DNA of 64,000 nucleotides. It comes from Acidobacteriaceae bacterium. GTDB taxonomy: Bacteria > Acidobacteriota > Terriglobia > Terriglobales > Acidobacteriaceae. The position numbers and the translations under genes are program-made. Shown in pieces: positions 37,586 to 46,957 of this stretch; position 1 is the first letter of the stretch; each line of letters starts with the position of its first letter. Location of the stretch: NCBI GenBank assembly GCA_003156805.1, contig PMHV01000017.1, positions 3,508-67,507 on the forward strand, read 5' to 3'. A model generated the notes under the pieces. That model saw only the letters and a program-made list of their open reading frames with translations, ran no database searches and was not told where the DNA came from.

Positions 37586-38200
37586 CTACCGTACCCGCCC
37601 CAGCTTATCCATCGGCCAATAGCCAAAGACGGCCTTCCCGTAGATATAGCTCTGGTTCACCGGCCCGAAATCGCGGCTGTCGTTCGACATGGACCGGTGA
37701 TCGCCCAGCACGAAATAGCACTGTGGGGGCACGAGCGTCTCCGGATATGATCGCGCATCGGTGTAAGCCGGCGGAACATAATCTTCGTCCAGCGCCTCGC
37801 CGTTCACATACACCTGCCCGCCGTCGATGCGGATGCGGTCTCCTGCCACGCCGATCACCCGCTTGATATAGCTCTTGGAAGGATCCCGCGGGTAGCGGAA
37901 CACGACTACGTCGTCGCGCGCAATTGAGTCTAGCCGGTAGACGAATTTATTGACGAAGATTCGTTCCTGGTCTGAGAGCAGCGGCATCATGCTGGTGCCT
38001 TCCACCTTCATCGGCTGATAAATGAAAACGATGATAAAAGCCGAGATGGCCACCGAGATCGCCAGGTCGCGCAGCCATGTTCCCATAGCTCGCCAGCGGC
38101 AAATTGGGCGTCGCGCCAGAACCGGTGCGCCAGCTGCGGCCGGTGGCATTAGCCCCGCGCCCGGTTGGGTTCCGGGTTCGCTGCTGGGAGACTCTGGCAT
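37586..38200 (-). CDS. lepB: Signal peptidase I
   Basis: Inner-membrane Ser/Lys protease that removes signal peptides from exported preproteins. The 204 residues have an N-terminal Pro/Ala-rich cytoplasmic region, one transmembrane helix (about 44-62, LAISVAISAFIIVFIYQ), catalytic Ser70 in VEGTSMMP and general-base Lys113 in KSYIKRVIGVAGD, then box E GDHRSMSNDSRDFG. All conserved boxes are present. It reads away from the PCYCGC gene, with the divergent promoter region at 38201-38324. Confidence 0.95.
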   Translation of the reverse strand: MPESPSSEPGTQPGAGLMPPAAAGAPVLARRPICRWRAMGTWLRDLAISVAISAFIIVFIYQPMKVEGTSMMPLLSDQERIFVNKFVYRLDSIARDDVVVFRYPRDPSKSYIKRVIGVAGDRIRIDGGQVYVNGEALDEDYVPPAYTDARSYPETLVPPQCYFVLGDHRSMSNDSRDFGPVNQSYIYGKAVFGYWPMDKLGRVR

Positions 38201-38324
38201 CAGACTTTTCTATTGTATACAGATCGGGCGCGGGCATTGTGGCGTTTTTCGCCGATGCACCAGGCCATCGGCACTTCCGATTCGCATCCAAACCGAGTTA
38301 GAATATGACGTTCGAGGTTTACCC

Positions 38325-38810
38325 ATGACTCTGAGCCGCTGCCTGCAAAACCGAATCGCTTGCCGTGTCCTGACCGTCGTCTTTCTTTTTCTGGTCACTT
38401 TGACCATGTCGGCGCAATGGACCGCTCCCGACGAAGAAGGTGAAGTTCCTGCCTTCAACGCTGGACCGCCGCCCAAGGGCGTCACCCTGCCAGCTATTCT
38501 TACCAAAGCGGACCTCTGGGGCGCCGACGCGCAAAACTCCTACCAGACCCACGCTTACGAATTGGCAGCGAAGATTCAGACGGTCATCCACCAGCAGCCC
38601 TGCTATTGCTATTGCGACCGCATGGGCCATAACAGCCTGCACAGTTGCTTCGAGAACACACACGGCGCGCGCTGCTCCACCTGCCTGAAAGAGCTGTATT
38701 ACTCCTATCAACAGCACAAAAAAGGAAAGACCCCCGCGCAGATTCGTGCGGGCATCATCAAAGGCGAGTGGAAACAGATCGATCTGCAATCGGCGGCCAG
38801 CATCAATTAG
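38325..38810 (+). CDS. Secreted PCYCGC-motif protein
   Basis: A 161-residue exported protein. Signal peptide residues 1-31 (VLTVVFLFLVTLTMSAQ). The core holds QQPCYCYCDRMGHNSLHSCF and GARCSTCLKEL, seven cysteines in the arrangement of PCYCGC-motif proteins, which probably bind a metal or form disulfides. ATG 38325 has GAGG seven bases upstream. The terminal helix IRAGIIKGEWKQIDL is conserved in such proteins. It is transcribed divergently from lepB. Confidence 0.85.
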   Translation: MTLSRCLQNRIACRVLTVVFLFLVTLTMSAQWTAPDEEGEVPAFNAGPPPKGVTLPAILTKADLWGADAQNSYQTHAYELAAKIQTVIHQQPCYCYCDRMGHNSLHSCFENTHGARCSTCLKELYYSYQQHKKGKTPAQIRAGIIKGEWKQIDLQSAASIN

Positions 38811-38997
38811 GGCCGAGGCTGCTGAATACCAGGTGAAAGCACCCGTGAACCGCTCGCCCGAGCGGGACCCTAGACTCGGTACCGCGCAGCCCACGGAATT
38901 GCCCTTCACCCTCCCTTTAGGTGATACTTTACTGTGGGCTCTAGAAGCCTCCAATTAAGGAGCTCCAATTAAGACGACCTCAGGAAGAATCTTGCAC

Positions 38998-39576
38998 ATG
39001 GCTCAGAAAGCTACCGCGAAGAAATCATCCCTGGCGGACGATCCGCGTGTCACCCAGGCCTTGCAAAGTTATGAAGCCGGGTTGCGCGCTCTGCAGGAAC
39101 ACAAGTTCGAGAAGGCCAAGCCGCTGTTCCAGAAAGTGATCGGCAGCGCCAGCCGGGAACTCGCGGACCGGGCCGCGGTTCATCTCAATACTTGCAACCA
39201 GCATCTGGAGCGCTCGGCCACAACTCAGTTCAAGAGCGTGGAAGAGCACTTCGACTATACGGTCTCCCTGATGAACGTGGGCGACTACGTAACCGCTCGT
39301 GAGCATCTCGATAAGCTCCTCAAGCAGTCGCCGCAAACCGATTTCGTCGTCTACGGGCTGGCCGCGCTCGACTGCCTCACCGGCCATGTCGAAGATTCAC
39401 TCAAGCGCTTGGACGAGGCCCTTCGCATGAACCCGAGTCTGCGCTTTCAGGCTCGCAACGATTCTGACTTTCAGAATCTGGCCGAGGATCCGCGTTTCAC
39501 CGAATTGTTGTACCCGGACCCCGCAGCCGATGGAAGTTCGCCCGAGGGCTCTTTCCGCGAAGACGAGTCTTACTGA
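38998..39576 (+). CDS. Tetratricopeptide-repeat protein
   Basis: A 192-residue soluble protein of helical TPR-like repeats (about residues 20-150): LQSYEAGLRALQEHKFEKAK, VSLMNVGDYVTAREHLDKLL, YGLAALDCLTGHVEDSLKRL, DEALRMNPSLRFQARND. No signal peptide, no catalytic domain; it probably acts as a scaffold. ATG 38998 has AGGAAG ten bases upstream; a TTG two codons earlier is possible. The upstream region has an 11-base direct repeat (CTCCAATTAAG at 38949 and 38963). Next gene yvcK starts 25 bases after it, so both may share a message. Confidence 0.85.
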   Translation: MAQKATAKKSSLADDPRVTQALQSYEAGLRALQEHKFEKAKPLFQKVIGSASRELADRAAVHLNTCNQHLERSATTQFKSVEEHFDYTVSLMNVGDYVTAREHLDKLLKQSPQTDFVVYGLAALDCLTGHVEDSLKRLDEALRMNPSLRFQARNDSDFQNLAEDPRFTELLYPDPAADGSSPEGSFREDESY

Positions 39577-39601
39577 GAGCTCGAAAACGAGACGCAGTCG
39601 G

Positions 39602-40702
39602 ATGGAAAAAACCGCTGAGTTCACCTCTCGTGAAAGAGCGTCGCGCGAGCGCGGTCTGCGCGTGGTCGCTATTGGCGGAGGCACCGGCCTTTCCACTTTG
39701 CTCAAGGGGTTGAAGCGCTTCGTCCTGTCGCCCGCGGAAATTGCCCTGGCGCAAGCCGATGTGCCCGTCATTCGCGATCTTTGCGCCGTAGTCACGGTCA
39801 GCGACGACGGCGGTTCCAGCGGACGCCTCCGCAAAGAGCTCAACATGCTTCCGCCCGGCGACATTCGCAACTGCATCGTCGCTCTCAGCGAAGATGAAGC
39901 TCTTCTATCCCAGCTCTTCCGCCACCGCTTCGACAAAGGCTCGGGGCTTGAAGGCCACAGCTTCGGCAATCTGTTTCTCGCCGCCCTGACTTCCATCACT
40001 CACGATTTCTCCGAGGCCGTGCGGTTGTCTTCGGAGATTTTGCTCACTCGCGGCCACATCCATCCCGCCACTACTTCCAACATCGAACTGGAAGCCCTCA
40101 TGGAAGACGGCACGCGCGTCCGCGGGGAAACCAAGATCACCGCCAGCAAGGGCCGCATTCAGGAACTCTTTCTTGTTCCCGCCGACGTCGAGCCAATTCC
40201 GCAAACCCTCGAAGCCATCGCCCGCGCCGACGTCATCAGCATCGGCCCCGGATCTCTGTTTACCAGCCTCATTCCCAACCTGCTGGTGCGGGGCATCGCC
40301 GAAGCCATCGTCAACTCACCCGCCACCAAGGTTTACATCTGCAACCTTATGACCCAGGCCAATGAGAGCCTCGGCCTCACTGCCGCCGACCACATTCGCG
40401 CCCTCAATCGCCACGCTGGCAAACAGATCTTCGACTACGCCCTCATCAACCGCAGTCCGGTTTCCGTCGAACTCAAAGCCAAGTACGCGCTCGAGGGTGG
40501 TTCCCAGATCGCGGCCGATCTCGACGCCATCGAGGCGCTGGGCGTGGTTCCCGTTCTCGGCGACTACCTGGAAGAAGGCAGCGTCGCACGCCACAATACC
40601 GCACGGGTGGCTGCCGATGTGCTGCAACTGGCCGCGCAGTCTCCGGTCGCTAGGCCAAAAACGGAGGCAAAGACAAAGGCCAGGTCCGCGGACCAAGTTT
40701 AG
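39602..40702 (+). CDS. yvcK: YvcK-type gluconeogenesis factor (CofD-like family)
   Basis: Cytoplasmic protein of the YvcK/CofD-like family needed in Bacillus for growth on gluconeogenic carbon sources and for cell-wall shape; it binds UDP-sugars. 366 residues from ATG 39602. The Rossmann core begins VVAIGGGTGLSTLLKGLK, followed by VVTVSDDGGSSGRLRKEL and LPPGDIRNC, and later GHSFGNLFLAALT and ADVISIGPGSLFTSL, all family hallmarks. The N-terminal 18 residues are charged and the last 20 are Lys/Ala-rich. Co-directional with the TPR gene. Confidence 0.93.
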   Translation: MEKTAEFTSRERASRERGLRVVAIGGGTGLSTLLKGLKRFVLSPAEIALAQADVPVIRDLCAVVTVSDDGGSSGRLRKELNMLPPGDIRNCIVALSEDEALLSQLFRHRFDKGSGLEGHSFGNLFLAALTSITHDFSEAVRLSSEILLTRGHIHPATTSNIELEALMEDGTRVRGETKITASKGRIQELFLVPADVEPIPQTLEAIARADVISIGPGSLFTSLIPNLLVRGIAEAIVNSPATKVYICNLMTQANESLGLTAADHIRALNRHAGKQIFDYALINRSPVSVELKAKYALEGGSQIAADLDAIEALGVVPVLGDYLEEGSVARHNTARVAADVLQLAAQSPVARPKTEAKTKARSADQV

Positions 40703-40793
40703 CGGACTAGGTTTAACAGGCCAGGGTTAGCTCCATGTTTAGATTTTCGCCGAGCCGCTTCTCGCTTCCCTTGCGTCCTCAGCGCCCGGTAGA

Positions 40794-41261
40794 ATGTCTC
40801 CCGAGATGAATCTGCCCTCAAGAAAGACCATAACGTGCCTTCTGATTGCGCTGGCAATATTGGTGGCGCCGGCAGCGGCCCAGAAGGACAAAGACACCGA
40901 CGATGAACCCTCCGCCAAGTTGAGTTTTCTGATTTTGAAGGAAGACAACGGCAAGCCGGTACGCAACGCCGCGGTGATCATGCACGCGGTGAATTCGCGC
41001 GGCAAGCAAGAACGTGGCGGCATCGAACTCAAAACCGACGTCGACGGCAAAGCCAGCTTCGACGGCATCCCCTACGGCAAGTTGCGCGTGCAGGTGCTGG
41101 CGTCCGGCTTTCAGACTTTTGGAGACGACTACGACATAACCAAAGGTGCCATGGACTTCACCATCAAGCTGAAACGCCCGCAAGGGCAGTTCTCGGTTTA
41201 CGACGACCCGAAGAAAACCGACAAGACTCCGCCGCCTGATCCAAACGCCAAGCCGCAATAG
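40794..41261 (+). CDS. Secreted protein with carboxypeptidase-like regulatory domain
   Basis: A 155-residue exported protein: signal peptide with TITCLLIALAILVAPAAAQ, an acidic linker, then one beta-sandwich domain (about 45-130) with VDGKASFDGIPYGKLRVQVL and FQTFGDDYDI that resembles carboxypeptidase regulatory/CNA-B folds. The C-terminus is Pro/Lys-rich and disordered-looking. Starts possible at ATG 40794 or 40806; both keep the signal peptide. Function unknown. Confidence 0.8.
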   Translation: MSPEMNLPSRKTITCLLIALAILVAPAAAQKDKDTDDEPSAKLSFLILKEDNGKPVRNAAVIMHAVNSRGKQERGGIELKTDVDGKASFDGIPYGKLRVQVLASGFQTFGDDYDITKGAMDFTIKLKRPQGQFSVYDDPKKTDKTPPPDPNAKPQ

Positions 41262-41316
41262 GTGGCGATGTTTAGCGCGCGTCAGTAGTTGAATCGCTAC
41301 ATAACCGGGGTGAGAT

Positions 41317-41697
41317 GTGAACTACCTGCTAAAAAGCGAGCCCACCGTATATTCTTTCGCCGATCTCCAGCGTGACCAAGCCACCACATGGGACGGCGTT
41401 TCCAATCCCGTCGCGCTCAAACATCTGCGCGGCATGAAGCCGGGCGAACGGCTAGTCATCTATCACACCGGAGATGAGAAAAGCGCAATCGGACGCGCGA
41501 CAGTTGTCTCCGTCGATGCCGCCGACCCCAAGGTGCCGCAAGTAGAGATCAAGGCAGGCAAGCCTCTGGCCGTGCCGGTGACGCTGGCCGAAATCAAGGC
41601 GAATGAGCTGTTCGCCGATTCTCCCCTCGTACGCCAGGGACGCCTGAGTGTCGTGCCCTTGACCGACGCTCAATACAGGTTTCTCACCGGAAACTGA
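41317..41697 (+). CDS. EVE-domain protein
   Basis: A 126-residue PUA/YTH-like EVE domain, thought to read modified bases in RNA or DNA. Seen: MNYLLKSEPTVYSFADLQRD, TWDGVSNPVALKHLRGMKPG, ERLVIYHTGDEKSAIGRATV and the C-terminal RQGRLSVVPLTDAQY. The aromatic pocket residues near W and Y positions are kept. GTG start at 41317 with GGGGTGAG upstream. EVE genes often lie near metabolic or defence loci; nothing here fixes its job. Confidence 0.92.
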   Translation: MNYLLKSEPTVYSFADLQRDQATTWDGVSNPVALKHLRGMKPGERLVIYHTGDEKSAIGRATVVSVDAADPKVPQVEIKAGKPLAVPVTLAEIKANELFADSPLVRQGRLSVVPLTDAQYRFLTGN

Positions 41698-41955
41698 ACC
41701 CGCGCTGGCGTAAAGACATAGCCCACAACGCCCCGCCACTGCCCGGGCGCAAGCAAGTTTTCAAGCTCGCTTACAAATCTTTGCAAAACTCCGCCAGGCA
41801 GTTAGCAACCCCGGCTCTGCGTCCACCCTCCTATACTGTTGGCGGTCGCGGGCAGATTGTGGCTCGTCTCCGGTTGGCGGAAGTTGCCTCAGGCACGCTG
41901 ATCCAAGGAACGCACGGGAAGGCTCTCAATCAATGTCGATCTCCTGGAGATAGCA

Positions 41956-43074
41956 ATGAAGCCTCGTCTCAAATGCTGGGCCGAATCGGCGTGGGTATTC
42001 GCCGTCTGTCTTGCCGGGTTGCTGCCCATGACTCCTCTGAGGGCACAAGACGCACGTGAGAAGATCGACATTGACGACGTTACCCGCACCTTTGTGGTGC
42101 ATCTTCCGAAAGGCTACGACTCGCAACAGCACTATCCCGTCGTGATTCTGCTGCACGGTCAAGGCCTGGACGCCGACGACATGGCGCGGCTCACCCGCTT
42201 CAACGAGCTCGCCGATAAGGACGGCATTATTGCCGTTTATCCTAACGCCACGCGCGGGCGCTGGAACATCGGAGTACGGCCGCAGACGCAATCGGCTCCC
42301 ATGGGACGCCGCGGAGGCGGGCGACGAGGAGGAGGTTACCCCGGCGGCGGTGGAGGTTATCCGGGTGGCGGCGGTGGTGGTTATCCCGGTGGCGGTGGAG
42401 GCGGATATCCTGGCGGCGGCAACAGCGGCGGGCAACAGCAGCCGGACGAATCGTCCAACCGACCCGCGCCCGCCGACGACGTTGACTTCCTCAATCAGAT
42501 GCTGGACCAACTCGCCACCAAGTATTCCGTCGATGCGCACCGCATCTACGCCAGCGGCTTGGGCGACGGTGGTTTCATGGCCATGCGTGCCGGCTGCAAC
42601 CTGGCCGACCGCATCGCAGCCATCGCCCCGGTCGGCGCCGCCATGCCCAAAACGATGATCTGCCTGCCTTCGCGTCCCGTGCCCGCAGCGTTGATCAATG
42701 GCACCGACGACCCCATCGTTCATTACAACGGAGGCGAATACAAACCGGGACAGTTCTCCGTGCTCTCGGCTGAAGACAGCGCCAAGACCTGGGCGCGCTT
42801 CGACCACTGCAACGAAAAACCCGCGCAGGACAAACTGCCGCCAGTGCAAAAGAATGGAAAAGAGACCAGGACATACACCTACAGCGGTTGCGGGCAAAAT
42901 GCTCAGGTAATGCTTTATAGCGTCAAGGGCGGCGGTAACACCTGGCCCGGCGGCGAGCCATTCATGGCAGAGAACGAGGTCGGAAAAACCAGCGATGCTC
43001 TCAACGCCAACGAAACCATCTGGAGCTTCCTGGTAACGCGCAAGATCAGCGTCGACAGCGGCGCGGCGCATTAG
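41956..43074 (+). CDS. Secreted PHB-depolymerase/feruloyl-esterase-fold protein lacking catalytic Ser and His
   Basis: Alpha/beta-hydrolase of the LpqC/polyhydroxybutyrate depolymerase type, 372 residues with a signal peptide (residues 1-30). The fold is visible: YPVVILLHGQGLDADDM, RIYASGLGDGGFMAMRAG, LINGTDDPIVHYNGG and VKGGGNTWPGG. Family members have Ser in G-x-S-x-G and His in GGGHTWPG; here the Ser position is Gly203 and the His position is Asn328, while Asp251/252 remains. So hydrolysis by the usual triad is not possible. Residues about 117-157 are a Gly-rich insertion of YPGGGG repeats. It may bind a polymer or glycan instead. Confidence 0.85.
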   Translation: MKPRLKCWAESAWVFAVCLAGLLPMTPLRAQDAREKIDIDDVTRTFVVHLPKGYDSQQHYPVVILLHGQGLDADDMARLTRFNELADKDGIIAVYPNATRGRWNIGVRPQTQSAPMGRRGGGRRGGGYPGGGGGYPGGGGGGYPGGGGGGYPGGGNSGGQQQPDESSNRPAPADDVDFLNQMLDQLATKYSVDAHRIYASGLGDGGFMAMRAGCNLADRIAAIAPVGAAMPKTMICLPSRPVPAALINGTDDPIVHYNGGEYKPGQFSVLSAEDSAKTWARFDHCNEKPAQDKLPPVQKNGKETRTYTYSGCGQNAQVMLYSVKGGGNTWPGGEPFMAENEVGKTSDALNANETIWSFLVTRKISVDSGAAH

Positions 43075-43174
43075 AGTTGGCAGATCGCCCGCTGCGCACT
43101 CTTTGTCCAGCTCTAAAGCCATCACTCTAACTTCGAGTGCGACGCCGGATAATACTTGGCACTCATCCGCCGGG

Positions 43175-43345
43175 TCATGATTCCACCTCGTACTCCGGAA
43201 CGATCACCTCATCCGCCCCTGAATTGCGCATGGCCTGGGCGTAACGTGACTGCCCGGCGCGGGTAATGATGCGCGCCTTGGGGTTGAGCGCCTTCGCGGT
43301 CACCGTGATGTACAGGTTATCGGCATCGTTATCGATCACAATGCA
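43175..43345 (-). pseudogene. C-terminal part of a TrkA-N (RCK) domain
   Basis: A minus-strand frame reads CIVIDNDADNLYITVTAKAL, NPKARIITRAGQSRYAQAMR and NSGADEVIVPEYEVES, the second half of a TrkA-N NAD-binding domain as found in K+ channels and transporters. There is no start, the GxGxxG first half is missing, and the upstream DNA is unrelated. So it is a remnant of a potassium channel or Trk regulator. Confidence 0.7.
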
Positions 43346-43542
43346 AACTCCGCGTCTGACGCAGCAACCACAATTCACCACGGAGGCACGGAGAAAACCG
43401 GGCGTCGGGTGTGGAACTGCGCTTGCCCCGAACGGCTGTGGATTTCTTGATCGCAATAATTCTTCGGGCTACCGACTCCCTCTACGGGGCGATTGTCATG
43501 CGCGCACGCCGGTATCTGATTAAATTTTTTGTCCCGATCCAT

Positions 43543-43730
43543 TAGAATCATCGAGTTAGCGGGAGTGGCTTTGCGAAATTTGATTTCAAAGACCTTATAT
43601 CCCAAAATATAGAAAACAAAGGCTTTCGGCCCGCTGAGGGCCACGCCGTTCATGCCTCTCGGCTTCGATTATGATCGGCTCATTGCATTCTTAAAACAAG
43701 GTTAGATGTCACATGATTTCGGTGGATTTC
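43543..43730 (-). repeat. Dispersed intergenic repeat, copy C (reverse orientation)
   Basis: On the minus strand it starts AAATCCACC, then TGTGACATCTAACCTTG (complement of 43697-43713), then CCTTTGTTTTCTATATTTTG, and ends CGCTAACTCGATGATTCTA (complement of 43543-43561), identical to copy A over 17 and 19 bases. The final G-run of copies A and B is missing. Block order and spacing are like copy A. Confidence 0.75.
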
Positions 43731-44217
43731 CTTTGGACGCGAACACGGACGGTAGAAGCGTCGTTCCGTTCGGCGGATGGGGTCGGCCCCGCCAAGTACG
43801 CGCGAGATCCCCTTCGGCTGCGCTCAGGGCAGGCTCTCACCCGGGTGAACTGCGCCGGGTTTCGGGCCGGAGCCTCCAGAGGAGATTCGCAGTTTTTCCC
43901 CGCCGCGTTGACCGGGTACGGGGTTTGACCATGCCGAAGGCGACGTGTTATAAATGCCCGTTTTGCGCTGGGCGGCGGAGATGAGGTTTTTATCCTCTGG
44001 TCGGCTTTCTTCCGGTCGCTACTGGCGCAAAGTCCGACGCGGCCAAGCTCCAACACTCATGGTCTTGCGGTGGAAGCGTGTTCGGAATTCCGAAGCAGTT
44101 TCCCGACGCGGCGCGGGATGGTTTCGTCAGCGCGCTAGTCGTGGATGCAGCTTTCGGAAGGCAGTGCCTAAACACGTTCAAACTTTCCAAACTCGACTTA
44201 TTATTGGAGGAACTCTT
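43731..44217. other. Leader region of hppA without a supported gene
   Basis: About 490 bases between copy C and hppA. It contains CCCTTCGGCTGCGCTCAGGG (43812-43831), a palindromic motif of the kind scattered in many genomes. Frames open here have poor protein character. GGAGG seven bases before 44218 is the hppA ribosome-binding site; the promoter was not identified. Confidence 0.5.
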
Positions 44218-46707
44218 ATGCACACCTGGCTCGCTAGCGTTGCGTTTCGAGGACGCCGTGTGGCAGCGGCATCGCTAAGAAAGATTTCGACCATCGCCGT
44301 ACTGCTTACCGCTTGCGCCACCACTGCCATGGCTCAACCTGCCGGTGAAAGCGCCGGCGGCGAAGCTTCGCTGAAACTGCCGGACCTTTCTTCGGTCAGC
44401 TTTCTGAACGGAGCTATTGACGGGCACAAGCTGCTGCTGATCGGAATCCTGTTCTGCATTTTCGGGTTGGGCTTTGGCATGGTGATTTTCATCCGGCTGA
44501 AGAACCTGCCGGTGCATCGCTCGATGCGCGAAATCTCGGAGCTGATTTACGAGACCTGTAAGACGTATCTGCTGACGCAGGGACGGTTCATCCTGCTGCT
44601 GTGGGTATTTATCGCGGTCATCATTGTGCTTTACTTCGGCGTGCTCGAGCATATGGAAGCGATGCGCGTCGCGATCATTCTGGCCTTCAGCCTGGTGGGA
44701 ATCGCAGGCAGTTACGGCGTGGCGTGGTTTGGAATCCGGGTGAACACGTTCGCGAATTCGCGCACGGCGTTCGCTTCCCTACCGGGAAAACCGTATCCCG
44801 TGTACCAAATTCCGCTGGAAGCGGGCATGAGCATCGGCATGATGCTGATCAGCGTAGAGCTGCTGATCATGCTCTTTATTTTGCTGTTCGTTCCCGGCGA
44901 TTATGCCGGACCGTGTTTCATTGGATTCGCGATTGGCGAGTCGCTGGGCGCGGCGGCGCTGCGCATTGCGGGCGGCATCTTCACCAAGATTGCCGATATC
45001 GGGTCTGACTTGATGAAGATCGTCTTCAAGATCAAAGAAGACGACGCGCGCAACCCTGGCGTGATCGCCGACTGCACGGGCGACAATGCGGGCGATTCGG
45101 TGGGGCCGTCGGCGGACGGGTTCGAAACTTACGGCGTGACCGGCGTGGCGCTGATTACTTTTATTCTGCTGGGCGTGAAGCCTCCCACGGTGCAGGTGCA
45201 ATTGCTGGTGTGGATCTTCGTGATGCGCGTGATGATGCTGGTGGCGAGCGCGATTTCTTACTTCCTGAACGCGGCGATTGCCAAGGCGCGCTACGGCAAT
45301 GCGAATGAGATGAATTTCGAAACGCCTCTGACTTCGCTGGTATGGATCACGTCGCTAGTGTCGATCGCACTGACGTATCTGGTGTCTTTCTTTATTATTC
45401 CGGAACTGGGCGGAGACACCTCGCAGTGGTGGAAGCTGGCCACGATCATCTCCTGCGGAACTTTGGCGGGGGCGGTGATTCCGGAATTGGTGAAAGTGTT
45501 CACTTCGACGGAATCGAGGCACGTGAAAGAAGTAGTGACTTCGGCGGAAGAAGGCGGGGCGTCGCTGGGAATTCTTTCCGGGTTCGTGGCCGGAAACTTC
45601 TCGGGCTACTATCTGGGCTTGTCAATGGTGATATTGATGTCGATCGCCTATTACGTAAGCACGATGGGCTTGGCGATTGCAGCGACGATGCTGGCTCCGG
45701 CGGTGTTCGCGTTTGGGTTGGTGGCCTTTGGATTTCTGGGCATGGGACCGGTGACGATTGCCGTCGATTCGTATGGGCCGGTCACCGATAATGCGCAGTC
45801 GGTGTACGAACTCTCGCTGATCGAACAGGTTCCGAACGTGCAGGCTGAGATCAAGAAGGATTTCAACCTCCCGGTGAACTTCGAACGCGCCAAGTATCTG
45901 CTCGAAGCCAATGACGGCGCGGGCAATACGTTCAAAGCGACGGCGAAACCTGTGCTGATCGGCACGGCCGTGGTGGGCGCGACCACGATGATTTTTTCGA
46001 TCATCATGGCGCTCACCAGCGGACTCACCGAGAACGTAGACAAACTCTCGCTGCTGCACGCGCCTTTCTTCCTCGGCTTGATCACGGGCGGCGCGATGAT
46101 TTACTGGTTCACGGGCGCGTCGACGCAGGCCGTGACCACCGGGGCTTATCGCGCGGTTGAATTCATCAAGGCCAACATCAAGCTGGAAGGCGTGGAGAAG
46201 GCTTCCGTCGCCGACAGCAAGAAGGTGGTGGAGATCTGCACGAAATATGCGCAGAAGGGCATGTTGAACATTTTCATCGCGGTATTCTTTGGTACGCTGG
46301 CCTTCGCTTTCGTGGAACCGTTCTTCTTCGTCGGCTATCTCATCTCGATTGCCGTGTTCGGGCTGTATCAGGCGATCTTTATGGCCAACGCCGGAGCGGC
46401 GTGGGATAACGCGAAGAAAATTGTGGAAGTGGAGATGAAGCAGAAAGGCACGCCGCTGCACGACGCGACGGTGATTGGCGATACGGTGGGCGATCCGTTC
46501 AAGGATACGTCGTCGGTGGCGCTGAATCCGGTGATCAAGTTCACGACTTTGTTTGGGTTGCTGGCGGTGGAGCTGGCGGTCACGCTGTCGCGAGATCAGG
46601 GCGCAACGATCACGAACGTGCTGGCGCTGGCGTTCTTCCTGGTTTCGTTCTTGTTCGTCTACCGCTCGTTTTACTCGATGCGCATTCGGAGCGGAAGCGC
46701 GGAGTAG
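44218..46707 (+). CDS. hppA: Membrane-bound ion-translocating pyrophosphatase
   Basis: Integral membrane enzyme that couples PPi hydrolysis to H+ or Na+ pumping. 829 residues with about 16 transmembrane helices. The pyrophosphate-binding motif reads KEDDARNPGVIADCTGDNAG, followed by DSVGPSADGFETYGVTG, and the second acidic cluster is GDTVGDPFKDTSSVALNP. At the position that sets potassium dependence (GNTFKATAK) there is Lys, as in K+-independent enzymes; the ion pumped is not certain. The N-terminus has an extra signal-peptide-like stretch ending ATTAMAQP. ATG 44218 with GGAGG upstream was preferred over upstream in-frame starts. Confidence 0.94.
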   Translation: MHTWLASVAFRGRRVAAASLRKISTIAVLLTACATTAMAQPAGESAGGEASLKLPDLSSVSFLNGAIDGHKLLLIGILFCIFGLGFGMVIFIRLKNLPVHRSMREISELIYETCKTYLLTQGRFILLLWVFIAVIIVLYFGVLEHMEAMRVAIILAFSLVGIAGSYGVAWFGIRVNTFANSRTAFASLPGKPYPVYQIPLEAGMSIGMMLISVELLIMLFILLFVPGDYAGPCFIGFAIGESLGAAALRIAGGIFTKIADIGSDLMKIVFKIKEDDARNPGVIADCTGDNAGDSVGPSADGFETYGVTGVALITFILLGVKPPTVQVQLLVWIFVMRVMMLVASAISYFLNAAIAKARYGNANEMNFETPLTSLVWITSLVSIALTYLVSFFIIPELGGDTSQWWKLATIISCGTLAGAVIPELVKVFTSTESRHVKEVVTSAEEGGASLGILSGFVAGNFSGYYLGLSMVILMSIAYYVSTMGLAIAATMLAPAVFAFGLVAFGFLGMGPVTIAVDSYGPVTDNAQSVYELSLIEQVPNVQAEIKKDFNLPVNFERAKYLLEANDGAGNTFKATAKPVLIGTAVVGATTMIFSIIMALTSGLTENVDKLSLLHAPFFLGLITGGAMIYWFTGASTQAVTTGAYRAVEFIKANIKLEGVEKASVADSKKVVEICTKYAQKGMLNIFIAVFFGTLAFAFVEPFFFVGYLISIAVFGLYQAIFMANAGAAWDNAKKIVEVEMKQKGTPLHDATVIGDTVGDPFKDTSSVALNPVIKFTTLFGLLAVELAVTLSRDQGATITNVLALAFFLVSFLFVYRSFYSMRIRSGSAE

Positions 46708-46731
46708 GGCGACAACGGCTCTGCAAAACAA

Positions 46732-46761
46732 AACGCCATCTGGCCTGGGCCGGATGGCGTT
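46732..46761 (+). terminator. Terminator-like hairpin after hppA
   Basis: AACGCCATC and GATGGCGTT form a perfect 9-bp stem with an inner GGCC/GGCC pairing, 25 bases after the hppA stop. Only a short CTT follows, so termination may need help from Rho. Confidence 0.6.
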
Positions 46762-46957
46762 CTTACCGCGGGCAATCTTTCGGAATCACTCAGCGCCAAT
46801 TCGGATCCAACCGGCGATGTGCAAGATCTTTCACTCTTGACGGGTATTGCCAGTTCGCTCACTATCAGGCCTGCGCCGATCCCTAGGGACGGGTGCCTAT
46901 CGTTCCGGCACCAGCGTGATCTGGAACCCCGATTCAACTCGACGCATAGTTCAAATT

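Noticed and set aside
42330-42430. Repetitive GGCGGTGG-rich DNA
   Set aside because: It is not a CRISPR or minisatellite outside genes; it encodes the YPGGGG repeats of the esterase-fold protein in one frame.
43713-43928. 71-codon frame after repeat copy C
   Set aside because: It starts inside the repeat, runs through a common palindromic motif, and has no ribosome-binding site or domain.
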